Below, one piece after another: positions 42,406 to 50,800 of a DNA stretch of 64,000 nucleotides. Numbering within the stretch: the first letter of the stretch is position 1; each line of letters opens with the position of its first letter. The stretch is from Levilactobacillus zymae (GTDB taxonomy: Bacteria; Bacillota; Bacilli; Lactobacillales; Lactobacillaceae). A model generated the notes under the pieces. The model was not told the DNA's origin and searched no databases. It saw nothing but the letters and a program-made list of their open reading frames with translations. The DNA lies in contig NZ_JAVLAS010000001.1 in the NCBI RefSeq assembly GCF_032190635.1, positions 2,108,001-2,172,000 on the forward strand, written 5' to 3'. Both the position numbers and the translations under genes were made by a program.

Positions 42406-43287
42406 CTAGCGTGTCACTAACTCTCGGTAATCACGGGCCCAGGTCAAGCCCATGGCCCCGTCCCCCACGTGAACGCCAAAGCTGGGCCCAATCAGGGCCG
42501 CGTCAAAGGCCACCTGGGGGAACCGATCATGCGCCGTCATCAGCCACTGTTCGGTGACCTCCGGTTGATCGGCATTGAGAATCGTGGCCTTAAGCGTGTC
42601 ACTTTGCATCAGGTTGGACGCCATGAGATCCAATAGATCTCCCAGTGCACTCTTCAGGCGTAAAGTACTCCCCGCCAACCGGATCTTTCCCGAATTTTCG
42701 AAGACCAGTAGCGGTTTGCCCGCCAGTAACGGTGCGTTACCCGGACCGTGCCCCGGGTTAATTTCTCCCGTATGTAATAACGGCTTCATGGAGTCCACCA
42801 CAAACCCGGTGTGACTGGTTTGCCGTAAGATGGCTAGCCGGTCCAAAATGGTCGCCACCGGCTCGTTTTGTTCAGCCAGTGCCGCTGCTAAGCGCACCTG
42901 ATCGCCCATCCCCGTCAGAATCGTGCGAGAATCCCAGGGCCAAACCTTGACGCTCTCGATGTTCTCCACGTAAGCGCCCAACGTCGTCATGAAGCCCGAT
43001 AGTCCACTAGTCGGGCCAATCACGATAACGTCCGTCACTTGCTGCTGGGCTAATTGGTCACAGGCGGTGTGGAGCGTTTGCATCGAAATCTGAGGTGCGG
43101 TGGGAACCATTTTTCGTGGCTTACTTAAGCGCAATAACCGATAATAGTCGGCCGGACTCAGGTCTTGATATTCGTGATATTGTCGGTTACCAAACATGAT
43201 TGGCGCCGAGAGTAGCGTGATTCCGCGACTTTCAGCTTCCTGGGGGGTAATCCCTGCTGACGTATCCGTCATAATTGCTAGTTTCAC
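42406..43287 (-). CDS. DegV-family fatty acid-binding protein
   Basis: The 293-residue protein starts with the DegV hallmark MKLAIMTDTSAGITPQEAE and contains the TAPQIS loop with the acyl-binding Thr/Ser region and GPTSGLSGFMTTL. Proteins of this family (FakB type) hold a fatty acid for FakA-dependent phosphorylation. No fakA is nearby. The gene is monocistronic, reading away from the trp transporter leader. Confidence 0.85.
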   Translation of the reverse strand: MKLAIMTDTSAGITPQEAESRGITLLSAPIMFGNRQYHEYQDLSPADYYRLLRLSKPRKMVPTAPQISMQTLHTACDQLAQQQVTDVIVIGPTSGLSGFMTTLGAYVENIESVKVWPWDSRTILTGMGDQVRLAAALAEQNEPVATILDRLAILRQTSHTGFVVDSMKPLLHTGEINPGHGPGNAPLLAGKPLLVFENSGKIRLAGSTLRLKSALGDLLDLMASNLMQSDTLKATILNADQPEVTEQWLMTAHDRFPQVAFDAALIGPSFGVHVGDGAMGLTWARDYRELVTR

Positions 43288-43449
43288 GACGGCACCTCCT
43301 CGTTTCTACGCCCCCCATTCAGCACTACCTAGGGGGCCATCTAAAAAGTTAAGTATGCTTTAGTATACCATGCCCACCGCTTAGCACCAGTTGTTTATCG
43401 TCCGGCCACTGCGAAGTGGTTTGAAATTTCGCGAACAACCAAAAGATGG

Positions 43450-43478
43450 TTGACGTCTCTAAAACAATGCCGTACACT
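43450..43478 (+). promoter_or_regulatory. Promoter of the trp transporter leader
   Basis: TTGACG (43450-43455) and TACACT (43473-43478) are 17 bp apart. Transcription would start near 43485 and give a leader of about 275 nt before trpX. Confidence 0.8.
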
Positions 43479-43513
43479 AAACTTATTCAGAATACGGAAA
43501 GAAGGAAAGTTAG

Positions 43514-43561
43514 ATGCAAATGTCTACTCAGAACTTAAATGGACGTTGGCAAAGCCGGTAA
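43514..43561 (+). CDS. Putative leader peptide of trpXYZ with a Trp codon
   Basis: A 15-codon ORF, MQMSTQNLNGRWQSR, begins behind AAGGAAAG 7 nt downstream of that site and ends in TAA. Codon 12 is TGG (43547-43549), the only Trp. It lies between a strong promoter and a terminator upstream of a tryptophan-type transporter. The last codons overlap a segment (AGCCGG) that can pair with CCGGCT downstream, so ribosome position could control RNA folding. Too short for homology support; coding status rests on context. Confidence 0.5.
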   Translation: MQMSTQNLNGRWQSR

Positions 43562-43718
43562 TCAGGTCGTCATCACTGTAGATGCGACTTGAGCTCACAG
43601 AGTGCTCTTCGCATCTGCGCCGGCTAACTTTCTGATGGAAAGGGTCTGCACGGATGAGTTTATCCGCCAGCGGCCCACTAGTTTTTGGGGTACCCGCTGC
43701 GGCTGGGTGCCCTTTTTT
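43562..43718 (+). promoter_or_regulatory. Attenuator region and terminator upstream of trpX
   Basis: A 10-bp stem (GTAGATGCGA with TCGCATCTGC) is followed by a hairpin CGGAT/ATCCG, then CAGCGG (43668-43673). The terminator is at 43688-43718 (GGGTACCC with GGGTGCCC, then TTTTTT). CAGCGG can pair with CCGCTG (43694-43699) inside the terminator, giving a mutually exclusive antiterminator. Confidence 0.55.
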
Positions 43719-43759
43719 AGTCGGAAAAAGCCAACTTTCACGAAACGAGGTTGAGAAAG

Positions 43760-44755
43760 ATGAAACGGTTATACGGATTAATTGCCATTATATTGATTTT
43801 TCTGGGATTTGCCTTCGTTAAGGAAAACCACCAGCAAAACGCCCAAAAGACGGGCACGCCGACCGTGGGGATCTTACAGCTCCTCTCCCACCCGGCACTC
43901 GATGCCATTCACAAGGGCATCATTCACGGGTTAGCCGAGGAAGGCTACCACGTCAACAAGAACATCAAGATTGATTTTCAAAACGCGCAAAACGATCAAA
44001 GCAACCTAAAGACCATGAGCGCGCGGTTCGTCAACGAACACGCAAACGTCATGATTGGGATCGCCACGCCGGCCGCCCAGGCGTTAGCTAACGCCTCGAG
44101 CACCACGCCGGTGGTTTTAGGGGCCATCACCGACCCCAAGGGTGCCGACCTGGTCAAGAGTAACACCCGGCCGGGCACCAACGTCACCGGGGTCTCCGAT
44201 CAGGCGCCCTTAAAGGCCCAATTGAAATTGATTCAAAAGATCATGCCCAATATGAAGACGCTGGGCATCATCTACACCTCGTCCGACGATTCGGCCACGG
44301 CCCAGTACCACCAATTCGCGGCCATTTGTAAGCAGGCTAACGTCAAACTGAAGGCCTACTCCATCGCCAACACCAACGACCTGAACCAGGTCGCCCAGCA
44401 GATGGTCTCCCAAGTCGACGCGGTCTACGTGCCGACCGACAACACCGTGGCCAGTGCCATGCAAACGTTGGTCGCCACGGCTAACGCCAAGAAGGTGCCC
44501 GTGTTCCCTGCCGTCGACACCATGGTCAAGGCCGGGGGGCTCGCCACACTCAGTATTAACCAGTACAAGCTGGGCGTCGAAACCGGGAAGATGACCGCCG
44601 CCATCCTGCGGGGCAAGAACCCGGCCACCACGCCAATTCACTTCGAACGCCGCGGGGAAATGACCATTAATTTAACCGCCGCTAAGAAACTGGGGATCAC
44701 GCTCCCCAGTGACGTCGTCAAGGAAGCCCAACAACACGGGGAGGTCTTTAAATGA
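43760..44755 (+). CDS. trpX: Tryptophan-type ABC transporter substrate-binding protein TrpX
   Basis: The 331-residue ABC substrate-binding protein is of the TrpX/YtgP-like DUF-ABC_sub_bind family. It has an N-terminal hydrophobic anchor (LYGLIAIILIFLGFAFV) rather than a clear lipobox, then GILQLLSHPALDAIHKGI, NAQNDQSNLKTM and GAITDPKGADLV. In Streptococcus and related bacteria this family imports tryptophan. GAGG lies before the ATG at 43760; an upstream TTG is unsupported. Its 3' end overlaps trpY by 4 nt. The leader with a Trp codon supports tryptophan as ligand. Confidence 0.82.
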   Translation: MKRLYGLIAIILIFLGFAFVKENHQQNAQKTGTPTVGILQLLSHPALDAIHKGIIHGLAEEGYHVNKNIKIDFQNAQNDQSNLKTMSARFVNEHANVMIGIATPAAQALANASSTTPVVLGAITDPKGADLVKSNTRPGTNVTGVSDQAPLKAQLKLIQKIMPNMKTLGIIYTSSDDSATAQYHQFAAICKQANVKLKAYSIANTNDLNQVAQQMVSQVDAVYVPTDNTVASAMQTLVATANAKKVPVFPAVDTMVKAGGLATLSINQYKLGVETGKMTAAILRGKNPATTPIHFERRGEMTINLTAAKKLGITLPSDVVKEAQQHGEVFK

Positions 44756-45651
44756 GTTTAATGGTATCCGCAATCGGACAAGGCCTGCTGTGGGCCGTCC
44801 TCGGGGTGGGCTTGTTCCTTACCTTTAGAATTCTCGATTTTGCCGACATGACGGTCGAAGGCACTTTCCCGTTAGGCGCGGCCACCTGTGTCGCCGCCAT
44901 CAGTAACGGCATGTCGCCAATCGTCGCAACGTTGTTAGCCTTTATCGTGGGGAGCCTGGCCGGCCTAATCACCGGGTTGCTCTACACCAAGGGCCACATC
45001 CCCATCCTGTTAGCCGGGATCTTAGTCATGACCGCCTGCTACTCCGTCAACCTGCGGATCATGGGCCGGGCCAACGTGTCCCTGCTGGGCAAAGCCACGC
45101 TCTTTAAGAACCACTTTCTGGAAGGCCTGCCGCAATACTTCGACAGCGTCTTTCTGGGGACCCTGGTGATGGTCGTGGTCACGGGCATCGTAATCTACTT
45201 TCTTCAAACCCAGCTGGGTCAAGGATTCATCGCGACCGGGGATAACCAGACCATGGCCCGTTCTTTGGGCATCAACACCGATAACATGAAGATCATGGGT
45301 CTGATGGTTTCCAACGGGCTGATTGCCTTCGGCGGTGCCCTGGTCGCCCAAAACAACGGCTACGCCGACGTCAACATGGGGATTGGGATCATCGTCATCG
45401 CCCTGGCCTCCATCATCATCGGGGAAGTCGCGTTTGGGGACCTGACTCTCAATCAACGGTTAGTCGCCGTGACCCTGGGGAGTATCCTCTACCGATTCGT
45501 GCTGCTAATCGTGCTGAAGCTCGGGTTCAACGCCAACGACTTGAACCTCTTATCCGCCATCGTCCTAGCACTGTGCATGATGTTACCGGTCTTCAAGCAG
45601 GCCTTCAACTTCAAGCACATCTTGAAACGGGGGTTAGATACTAATGACTAA
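44752..45651 (+). CDS. trpY: Tryptophan-type ABC transporter permease TrpY
   Basis: The 299-residue branched-chain-type permease has about eight to nine hydrophobic segments (LGVGLFLTFRILDFADMTVEG at the N-terminus, IGIIVIALASIIIGEVAFG near the C-terminus). The sequence type is always paired with TrpX-like binding proteins. It overlaps trpX by 4 nt and trpZ by 8 nt, so the three genes are translationally coupled. Confidence 0.82.
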   Translation: MSLMVSAIGQGLLWAVLGVGLFLTFRILDFADMTVEGTFPLGAATCVAAISNGMSPIVATLLAFIVGSLAGLITGLLYTKGHIPILLAGILVMTACYSVNLRIMGRANVSLLGKATLFKNHFLEGLPQYFDSVFLGTLVMVVVTGIVIYFLQTQLGQGFIATGDNQTMARSLGINTDNMKIMGLMVSNGLIAFGGALVAQNNGYADVNMGIGIIVIALASIIIGEVAFGDLTLNQRLVAVTLGSILYRFVLLIVLKLGFNANDLNLLSAIVLALCMMLPVFKQAFNFKHILKRGLDTND

Positions 45652-46414
45652 ACCATTACTACAACTCAAGGACGTGGTGCTCAAGGTCAACCGTCACACG
45701 CCCGAAGAAATCAAAATCTTAGACCACCTCAACCTGACCATCAACGCCGGCGACTTCATCACGGTGTTGGGCTCGAACGGGGCTGGGAAATCCACCCTAT
45801 TCAACGCTATCGGGGGCGACCTGACGATCGATAGCGGTCAGATCCTGCTGAACGGCCGCGACATCGCCCACGATTCCGTGGAAAAACGGACCCGTTTTCT
45901 CAGCCGGGTCTTTCAGGATCCCAAGTTAGGGACCGCGCCACGGATGACCGTGGCCGAGAACCTCTTGCTGGCCGAACGGCGCGGACAACGCCGCGGGCTC
46001 ATGCCCCGACGGCTCAACAAACAACTGGCTCACTTTAAGGAAATCACGGCTACCATGCACAACGGTCTGGATCAACGCCTAACCACCGCCACGGGGAACC
46101 TTTCCGGCGGCCAACGCCAGGCCCTGAGTTTTTTGATGGCGACCTTAAAGCGGCCGGAACTGTTGTTACTAGACGAACACACCGCCGCGTTGGACCCGCA
46201 AACTAGTCAGGACCTGATGCACCTGACCAACGAGCGGGTGCAAGACCAGAACCTGACTTGTCTGATGATCACCCACCACCTCGAAGATGCCCTCACCTAC
46301 GGCAACCGGCTGATTGTGCTCCACCACGGCCGGGTCACCTTCGATGTCGCCGGTGCCGAAAAGGCCGCACTGACCACCGAGAAGCTCTATAGTTTCTTTG
46401 CGGAAATCGAATAG
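45644..46414 (+). CDS. trpZ: Tryptophan-type ABC transporter ATP-binding protein TrpZ
   Basis: The 256-residue ATPase has Walker A GSNGAGKST, signature LSGGQRQAL, Walker B LLLLDEHTAALDP (His in place of Pro, as is common in this subgroup) and the H-loop MITHHLED. It is the last gene of trpXYZ; a terminator follows at 46444-46482. Confidence 0.85.
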   Translation: MTKPLLQLKDVVLKVNRHTPEEIKILDHLNLTINAGDFITVLGSNGAGKSTLFNAIGGDLTIDSGQILLNGRDIAHDSVEKRTRFLSRVFQDPKLGTAPRMTVAENLLLAERRGQRRGLMPRRLNKQLAHFKEITATMHNGLDQRLTTATGNLSGGQRQALSFLMATLKRPELLLLDEHTAALDPQTSQDLMHLTNERVQDQNLTCLMITHHLEDALTYGNRLIVLHHGRVTFDVAGAEKAALTTEKLYSFFAEIE

Positions 46415-46443
46415 GAATGCCGCATCATCTCATTGAACATCAA

Positions 46444-46482
46444 ATAAAGGGACACCCCACGAAACTCGGGGTGTCCCTTTAT
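46444..46482. terminator. Terminator of trpXYZ
   Basis: ATAAAGGGACACCCC and its complement form a perfect stem with short A/T tracts on both sides. Confidence 0.82.
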
Positions 46483-46489
46483 TTAGCTA

Positions 46490-46626
46490 GGGCCTGTCTT
46501 AAAACTCAATCACCGATTTAACTGATCATCCATTACCCTTGCTGAAAAGAACCCAGTTTAATTATTGTTATAACTCGTGTGAGCTGGAAGCACTGAATAT
46601 TTCAAATTAGTCTTTTAAGCCAGACT
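46490..46626. mobile_element. MITE-like element, short form
   Basis: It starts GGGCCTGTCTTAAAA and ends TTTTAAGCCAGACT with CTAG on both flanks. It matches both ends of the 33.5-kb element but lacks the structured insert (GCTGGAAGCACTGAATA is continuous here). No ORF. Confidence 0.65.
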
Positions 46627-46640
46627 AGTTAAGTTACCCG

Positions 46641-47507
46641 TTACTTGTCCTCGTAAATCTTAATCAAGCCCTGCGTCCCGTCATCACCTAGGCCGCAGTC
46701 ATCGACCATGGTCTCATAAAGCTGCTTGGCCTGTTGGGTCGCCGGTAAATCCAGGTGCATCCGGTCGGCTTCCCGTAAGGCAATCCGTAAGTCCTTTAAG
46801 AAGTGCTTGGCAAAGAAGCCAGGCGTATAGTCGCCCTTTAAGATGCGGGGCACGTAGTTATCCATGCTCCAATTATCGGCCCCGCCACTGCTTAACGTGG
46901 CCAAAACCTGCGGCAGGTCCAGACCGGCCGCCTTGGCGTAGACCAACATTTCGGTCAGACCGGTCATGGTCCCCGCAATCATGATCTGGTTAGCCATCTT
47001 AGCGTGTTGGCCCTTTCCAGCTGCTCCAAAGTAATTAACTCGTTGACCAATCTGCTCAAAAATCGGCTGCATGGCCTGATAGGCTTCCTGGTCACCGCCC
47101 ACCATCACGGTCAAGGTAGCATTTTTCGTCCCCACGTCGCCGCCGGAAACTGGGGCGTCTAGAGCCTTTAACTTCAACTGGTGAGCCGTCTTAGTTAACG
47201 TTACAGCTAGTGCCGGGGTACTCGTGGTCATATCGATAATCGTGCTTCCCGGCTTAGCACCAGCAAAGATCCCGTCCGTCCGGGAATAAACATCCTGAAC
47301 GTCTTGAGGGAACCCGACCATGGTGATGATCACCGTCGATTGGGCCGCCACGGCCTGGGGTGAGTCCGCCCAAGTAGCCCCCGCCGCGAGTACGGTCTTG
47401 GCGTGGGCCTTAGTCCGGTTATAAACGACGACTTGGTGCCCCGCCTTCAACAGATTCTGAATGATGCCGGTACCCATAACGCCGGTACCGATAAATCCAA
47501 TTTGCAT
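46641..47507 (-). CDS. NAD(P)-dependent beta-hydroxyacid dehydrogenase (3-hydroxyisobutyrate dehydrogenase family)
   Basis: The 288-residue protein has an N-terminal Rossmann domain (GFIGTGVMGTGI), the substrate motif DAPVSGGDVGTKNATL and the catalytic Lys in GKGQHAKMANQ. Family members reduce or oxidise short hydroxyacids (tartronate semialdehyde, 3-hydroxyisobutyrate, succinic semialdehyde); sulfolactaldehyde reductase also belongs to this family. It lies 41 kb from the sulfosugar operon, so a link to it is only a possibility. Monocistronic. Confidence 0.85.
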   Translation of the reverse strand: MQIGFIGTGVMGTGIIQNLLKAGHQVVVYNRTKAHAKTVLAAGATWADSPQAVAAQSTVIITMVGFPQDVQDVYSRTDGIFAGAKPGSTIIDMTTSTPALAVTLTKTAHQLKLKALDAPVSGGDVGTKNATLTVMVGGDQEAYQAMQPIFEQIGQRVNYFGAAGKGQHAKMANQIMIAGTMTGLTEMLVYAKAAGLDLPQVLATLSSGGADNWSMDNYVPRILKGDYTPGFFAKHFLKDLRIALREADRMHLDLPATQQAKQLYETMVDDCGLGDDGTQGLIKIYEDK

Positions 47508-47620
47508 TTCACTAACCCCCTTGGTTGTGATTAGCCCTATCGTACCACGAAACGTCCGTTAGCGGGTCAGTGACGCTAGCCCCTAGGTCGTCACCGAACA
47601 CCACTATTTAGTCCCATCAC

Positions 47621-47651
47621 AAAAGGTGCGCCGTGACGAACACGGCGCACC
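47621..47651 (-). terminator. Terminator of terC
   Basis: GGTGCGCCGTG and CACGGCGCACC form a perfect 11-bp stem followed by TTTTG on the minus strand. Confidence 0.82.
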
Positions 47652-47657
47652 CTGAGA

Positions 47658-48425
47658 TTAGTCATTCTTAGATTCGGAAGTTTTCCGAGCAGCTCGCCGT
47701 TGCCGGATTGCGTGAATCAAGAGGGTCACGATAATGGCCCCCACCACAATCAGACCGAATAACGCGGCCGGAATCTCGATATCAATTGCCGGAATCGACA
47801 GAAACAACTTCAACGCGATGATGCCAATGAGGATGTAAGCCATCGGTTCCAGTTCGGGAATCCGCTGCATTAATTTCATGATGATCTCGGCCACCCCTCG
47901 CATGGCCAAGATGCCAATCATTCCCCCGATCAACACGATCACTGGGTTGCTAGAAATCGCCAGCGACGCCAGCACCGAATCCACCGAGAAAACGATATCC
48001 ATTAATTCAATCTGAATCACAACGGACCAGAACAGGGAGAACACCCGGTGTTTTTTTTCTGTGACCAATTTACGCGTGTGCTTCACGCGGGTCCGGGTAA
48101 AGAAGCGAAAGACCAGGTAGGCCAGGTACAGTGATCCTAAAACCTTAATCTCCCAGAAGTGAATCAAATAGGTCCCCAACCCAATAATGATGAACCGAAA
48201 AATATAGGCTCCCCAAATCCCGTAAAACAGCGATTTCTCGCGTAATTCCTGCGTCGGTAACGACTGCGTTTGGGCGGCTAAAACCACCGCGTTATCGACG
48301 GACAGCAGACACTCGATCAGCACTAACGAAAAAATGATTAGCCAATCGTTTCCCGTTGTAATCACAGTTGCCCAATTATGCGGGTCAAAAAACGGCCCGT
48401 ATAACTGACTTAGAAAATGTAACAC
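47658..48425 (-). CDS. TerC-family integral membrane protein
   Basis: The 255-residue protein has seven to eight membrane segments and the TerC acidic motifs ECLLSVDNAVVLA and MDIVFSVDSVLASLA. Studied members export Mn2+ or metalate secreted proteins. The GTG at 48425 is preferred: AAGGAG lies 12 nt upstream and a -10-like TAAAAT precedes that. An ATG at 48473 would start before the probable transcription start. No Mn riboswitch is recognisable in the leader. Confidence 0.85.
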   Translation of the reverse strand: MLHFLSQLYGPFFDPHNWATVITTGNDWLIIFSLVLIECLLSVDNAVVLAAQTQSLPTQELREKSLFYGIWGAYIFRFIIIGLGTYLIHFWEIKVLGSLYLAYLVFRFFTRTRVKHTRKLVTEKKHRVFSLFWSVVIQIELMDIVFSVDSVLASLAISSNPVIVLIGGMIGILAMRGVAEIIMKLMQRIPELEPMAYILIGIIALKLFLSIPAIDIEIPAALFGLIVVGAIIVTLLIHAIRQRRAARKTSESKND

Positions 48426-48651
48426 CGCATGCCTCAGCTCCTTTTTTGTTGGGGCTATTTTACCATATTGCATCGCCTACTGGCGACTAACCCGCCAAAC
48501 TTTTTGAAGGTCCTCGGGATCGTTGGTTAATTAACTTGAGTCATTCACAACTTAAAACGTTGAAAATGTTACCGAAAAGCCATCATCTTGTTATTGATTC
48601 GCAACCAAAGCGCGTTACCATAAACGTATACTACCAATCAAAGGGGAATGG

Positions 48652-49974
48652 ATGGTTATTGTGAAAAAACTCATGTTAATCGCCGCTTCCGCAATTTTTG
48701 CGGGCGGTTTGCTACCCGTGGGCGCGGCTCACGCCAGTAGCTATTTGACAATTACGAACACCCAGAACACGGACTATAACGCCCGGTTCGTGGGTCAACC
48801 CAAACGTAACGACGGGATCTACTACTACGGTCCCTATAAGACGCGGCGGTCGGCCACCACTCGGGATGCTAGCGGGAAGAATTGGCAACACCGCTTCGTG
48901 CGGGTCAGCCAAACGGCCACGCTATCCAACGGCGTGAAGTTCGTCAAGTTTTCTTGGTACGGCAAGACCATTGGCTGGGTGGACCAGCGGGCATTACAGA
49001 AGTTTAGTCGGAGTAGTAACGCGCAGGCCTTGTTGACCAACGCGCACTTCAAGGGGCACGCCATTTTATTTAACAACTACTCCTCCAACGCCAGTCACGT
49101 CAGCGTGGGGTATGCCGATGCGACGAGCCAGTCACCCAACACCGCCAACACCCTCTACCCCATTGCCTCACTCCAAAAGGTGATGACGGGGGCCATCATT
49201 GAACAACTCACCAGTAGCAATAAGCTATCGATGACCGACAAGCTGAGCAAGTTTTACCCTAGCATGAAGTACAGTCAAGACATCACGATTCGGCAACTCT
49301 TGGATCACCGCTCTGGAATTTCTATGGCTGAAAGTACCCCGGGGTCACTCTTAACCACACAAGCGGCGCAAATTAACTATACGTTACAACAGCTTAACTC
49401 GACCGGTAAATCCAGCTTTGACTACACCAACGCGAACTACGCCTTACTCGCCGCCATCGCGTCGAAGGTGACCGGTCAGAGCTATGAAGACCTGGTCCAA
49501 AGCCGCATCATCAAGCCGTTAGGACTGCAAAACACCTATGCGTGGGACCAACTGCCAACGTCGCAGCTTGCTGCCAGTGGCTATCGCTATGCGAATGGCC
49601 AGGACTACCAGAGTGCCAACGTCTCACAAGATCTGATGTCATCCTTACTGGGGGCCGGCAATTACTACTCTACCCCAGAAGATTACGCCACCTTCCAACG
49701 GGGGTTACGCAACGGTAAGGTGCTGACGAGAAGTCAATACTACGACTTGGCCAACAACAATAAGTACACTTACGATGGCGGAATGTACCATTACAGCGGT
49801 GGGATGAAGCGCATTCGTGGCTCACTGACCGGCGCGGGCTACGATACCGTGTTGTACGGTACCGAAGGTAATAAGTACGGTGTGATCCTCTTCGCCAACC
49901 AAAGTCCAACTAAATCAATCAACTCGTTAGCTAACACACTGTATCAATTAGCCGAAAATTACAACGAAAACTAA
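48652..49974 (+). CDS. Secreted serine hydrolase of the beta-lactamase/DD-peptidase fold with N-terminal GW/SH3-like module
   Basis: The 440-residue protein has a signal peptide (cut near HAS, residue 29) and an N-terminal SH3b/GW-like wall-binding segment (YYYGPYKTRRSATTRD through GKTIGWVDQRAL). A class-C-like serine hydrolase domain follows with SxxK in ASLQKVM, YxN in YTNANY and a late YSGG replacing KTG. It probably acts on peptidoglycan stem peptides or a surface ester rather than as a resistance beta-lactamase. AAAGGGG precedes the ATG; a terminator follows. Confidence 0.82.
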   Translation: MVIVKKLMLIAASAIFAGGLLPVGAAHASSYLTITNTQNTDYNARFVGQPKRNDGIYYYGPYKTRRSATTRDASGKNWQHRFVRVSQTATLSNGVKFVKFSWYGKTIGWVDQRALQKFSRSSNAQALLTNAHFKGHAILFNNYSSNASHVSVGYADATSQSPNTANTLYPIASLQKVMTGAIIEQLTSSNKLSMTDKLSKFYPSMKYSQDITIRQLLDHRSGISMAESTPGSLLTTQAAQINYTLQQLNSTGKSSFDYTNANYALLAAIASKVTGQSYEDLVQSRIIKPLGLQNTYAWDQLPTSQLAASGYRYANGQDYQSANVSQDLMSSLLGAGNYYSTPEDYATFQRGLRNGKVLTRSQYYDLANNNKYTYDGGMYHYSGGMKRIRGSLTGAGYDTVLYGTEGNKYGVILFANQSPTKSINSLANTLYQLAENYNEN

Positions 49975-49980
49975 TTTCAA

Positions 49981-50030
49981 AAAGTGTGCGGTCTCATCGC
50001 TAGCTCTAGCGGTGAGGTCGCACACTTTTT
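49981..50030 (+). terminator. Terminator of the serine hydrolase gene
   Basis: AAAGTGTGCG and CGCACACTTT enclose further TCTCA/TGAG and CGCTAG/CTAGCG pairing, with TTTTT following. Confidence 0.88.
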
Positions 50031-50083
50031 AGGTAGTTGCCTTTAGGCCCGGTTGAGCACGCTAAAGCGCGCGAAACAAAAAC

Positions 50084-50797
50084 CCACCTGCTTTGCGGGT
50101 GGATAACAATTGGTTATACAAAATAATCCCCCATCGAATTACAATAGAGGTGTCTGAAGCCAACATTGTAATTTGAAAGGAGATTATAAACTATGGCCAA
50201 TAAACTCAACAGCCTAGCACATACGAAATGGTTGTGTAAATATCATATCGTATTTACCCCCAAGTATAGACGGAAGATTATCTACAATCAATATCGACGT
50301 GATTTACAAGAATACATCAAACTTCTGTGTAAATATAAAGGTGTCACGATTATTGAAGGACATATGATGCCGGACCACGTTCACCTGTTGGTCAGTATCC
50401 CACCAAAGCTAAGTGTCTCGTCCTTCATGGGATATTTGAAGGGGAAGAGTGCCTTAATGATGTTTGATCGACACGCCAATCTAAAGTATAAATTCGGCAA
50501 TCGGCACTTCTGGTCAGAAGGGTATTATGTCACAACAGTAGGCATGAACGAAGCGACCATCAAGAAATATATTCAAGATCAAGAGAAGCATGACATGGCG
50601 CTTGATAAATTAACGACCAAGGAATATACCGACCCTTTTAAGGGTTAGAGGTCCAGCATTCCGCACGCCGCTTAAAGCGGCCCGCCACAGTGATTGATGC
50701 AATTTGGCTTTTGACAAAAAGCCAGCGCCTTGAGACGCTGGCAGTACATACCGGGCTTATAGCCCGTGAGCAAGCCACCCGTTTTACGGGTGGTCTT
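50084..50797 (+). mobile_element. IS200/IS605-family element with tnpA only
   Basis: Subterminal hairpins mark both ends: CCACCTGC/GCGGGTGG near 50090 and CCACCCG/CGGGTGG at 50776-50793. There are no terminal inverted repeats, as expected for this family. A single tnpA is present and no tnpB. The left flank has AATTACAAT/ATTGTAATT able to fold just before the ribosome binding site. The right end abuts the stop codon of the murein hydrolase gene. Confidence 0.85.
50193..50648 (+). CDS. tnpA: IS200-type Y1 transposase TnpA
   Basis: The 151-residue HUH single-strand transposase has H62-V-H64 in MPDHVHLLV and the catalytic Tyr126 in IKKYIQDQ. The length and the KYRRK start are typical of the IS200 group. 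AAAGGAG precedes the ATG, partly enclosed by the AATTACAAT/ATTGTAATT hairpin, which would limit translation. The gene is intact. The 3' region to 50775 contains several further hairpins and no second ORF. Confidence 0.95.
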   Translation: MANKLNSLAHTKWLCKYHIVFTPKYRRKIIYNQYRRDLQEYIKLLCKYKGVTIIEGHMMPDHVHLLVSIPPKLSVSSFMGYLKGKSALMMFDRHANLKYKFGNRHFWSEGYYVTTVGMNEATIKKYIQDQEKHDMALDKLTTKEYTDPFKG

Positions 50798-50800
50798 GAC

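Noticed and set aside
43540..43720. T-box riboswitch for trpXYZ
   Set aside because: The terminator contains GGTACC but not the flanking T-box consensus (TGGNACCGCG), and I could not lay out a Stem I with an AG bulge and specifier loop. A peptide-coupled attenuator fits better.
50084..50797. TnpB or guide-RNA nuclease in the IS200-type element
   Set aside because: Only tnpA is present; there is no frame with RuvC or zinc-finger motifs in or next to the element.
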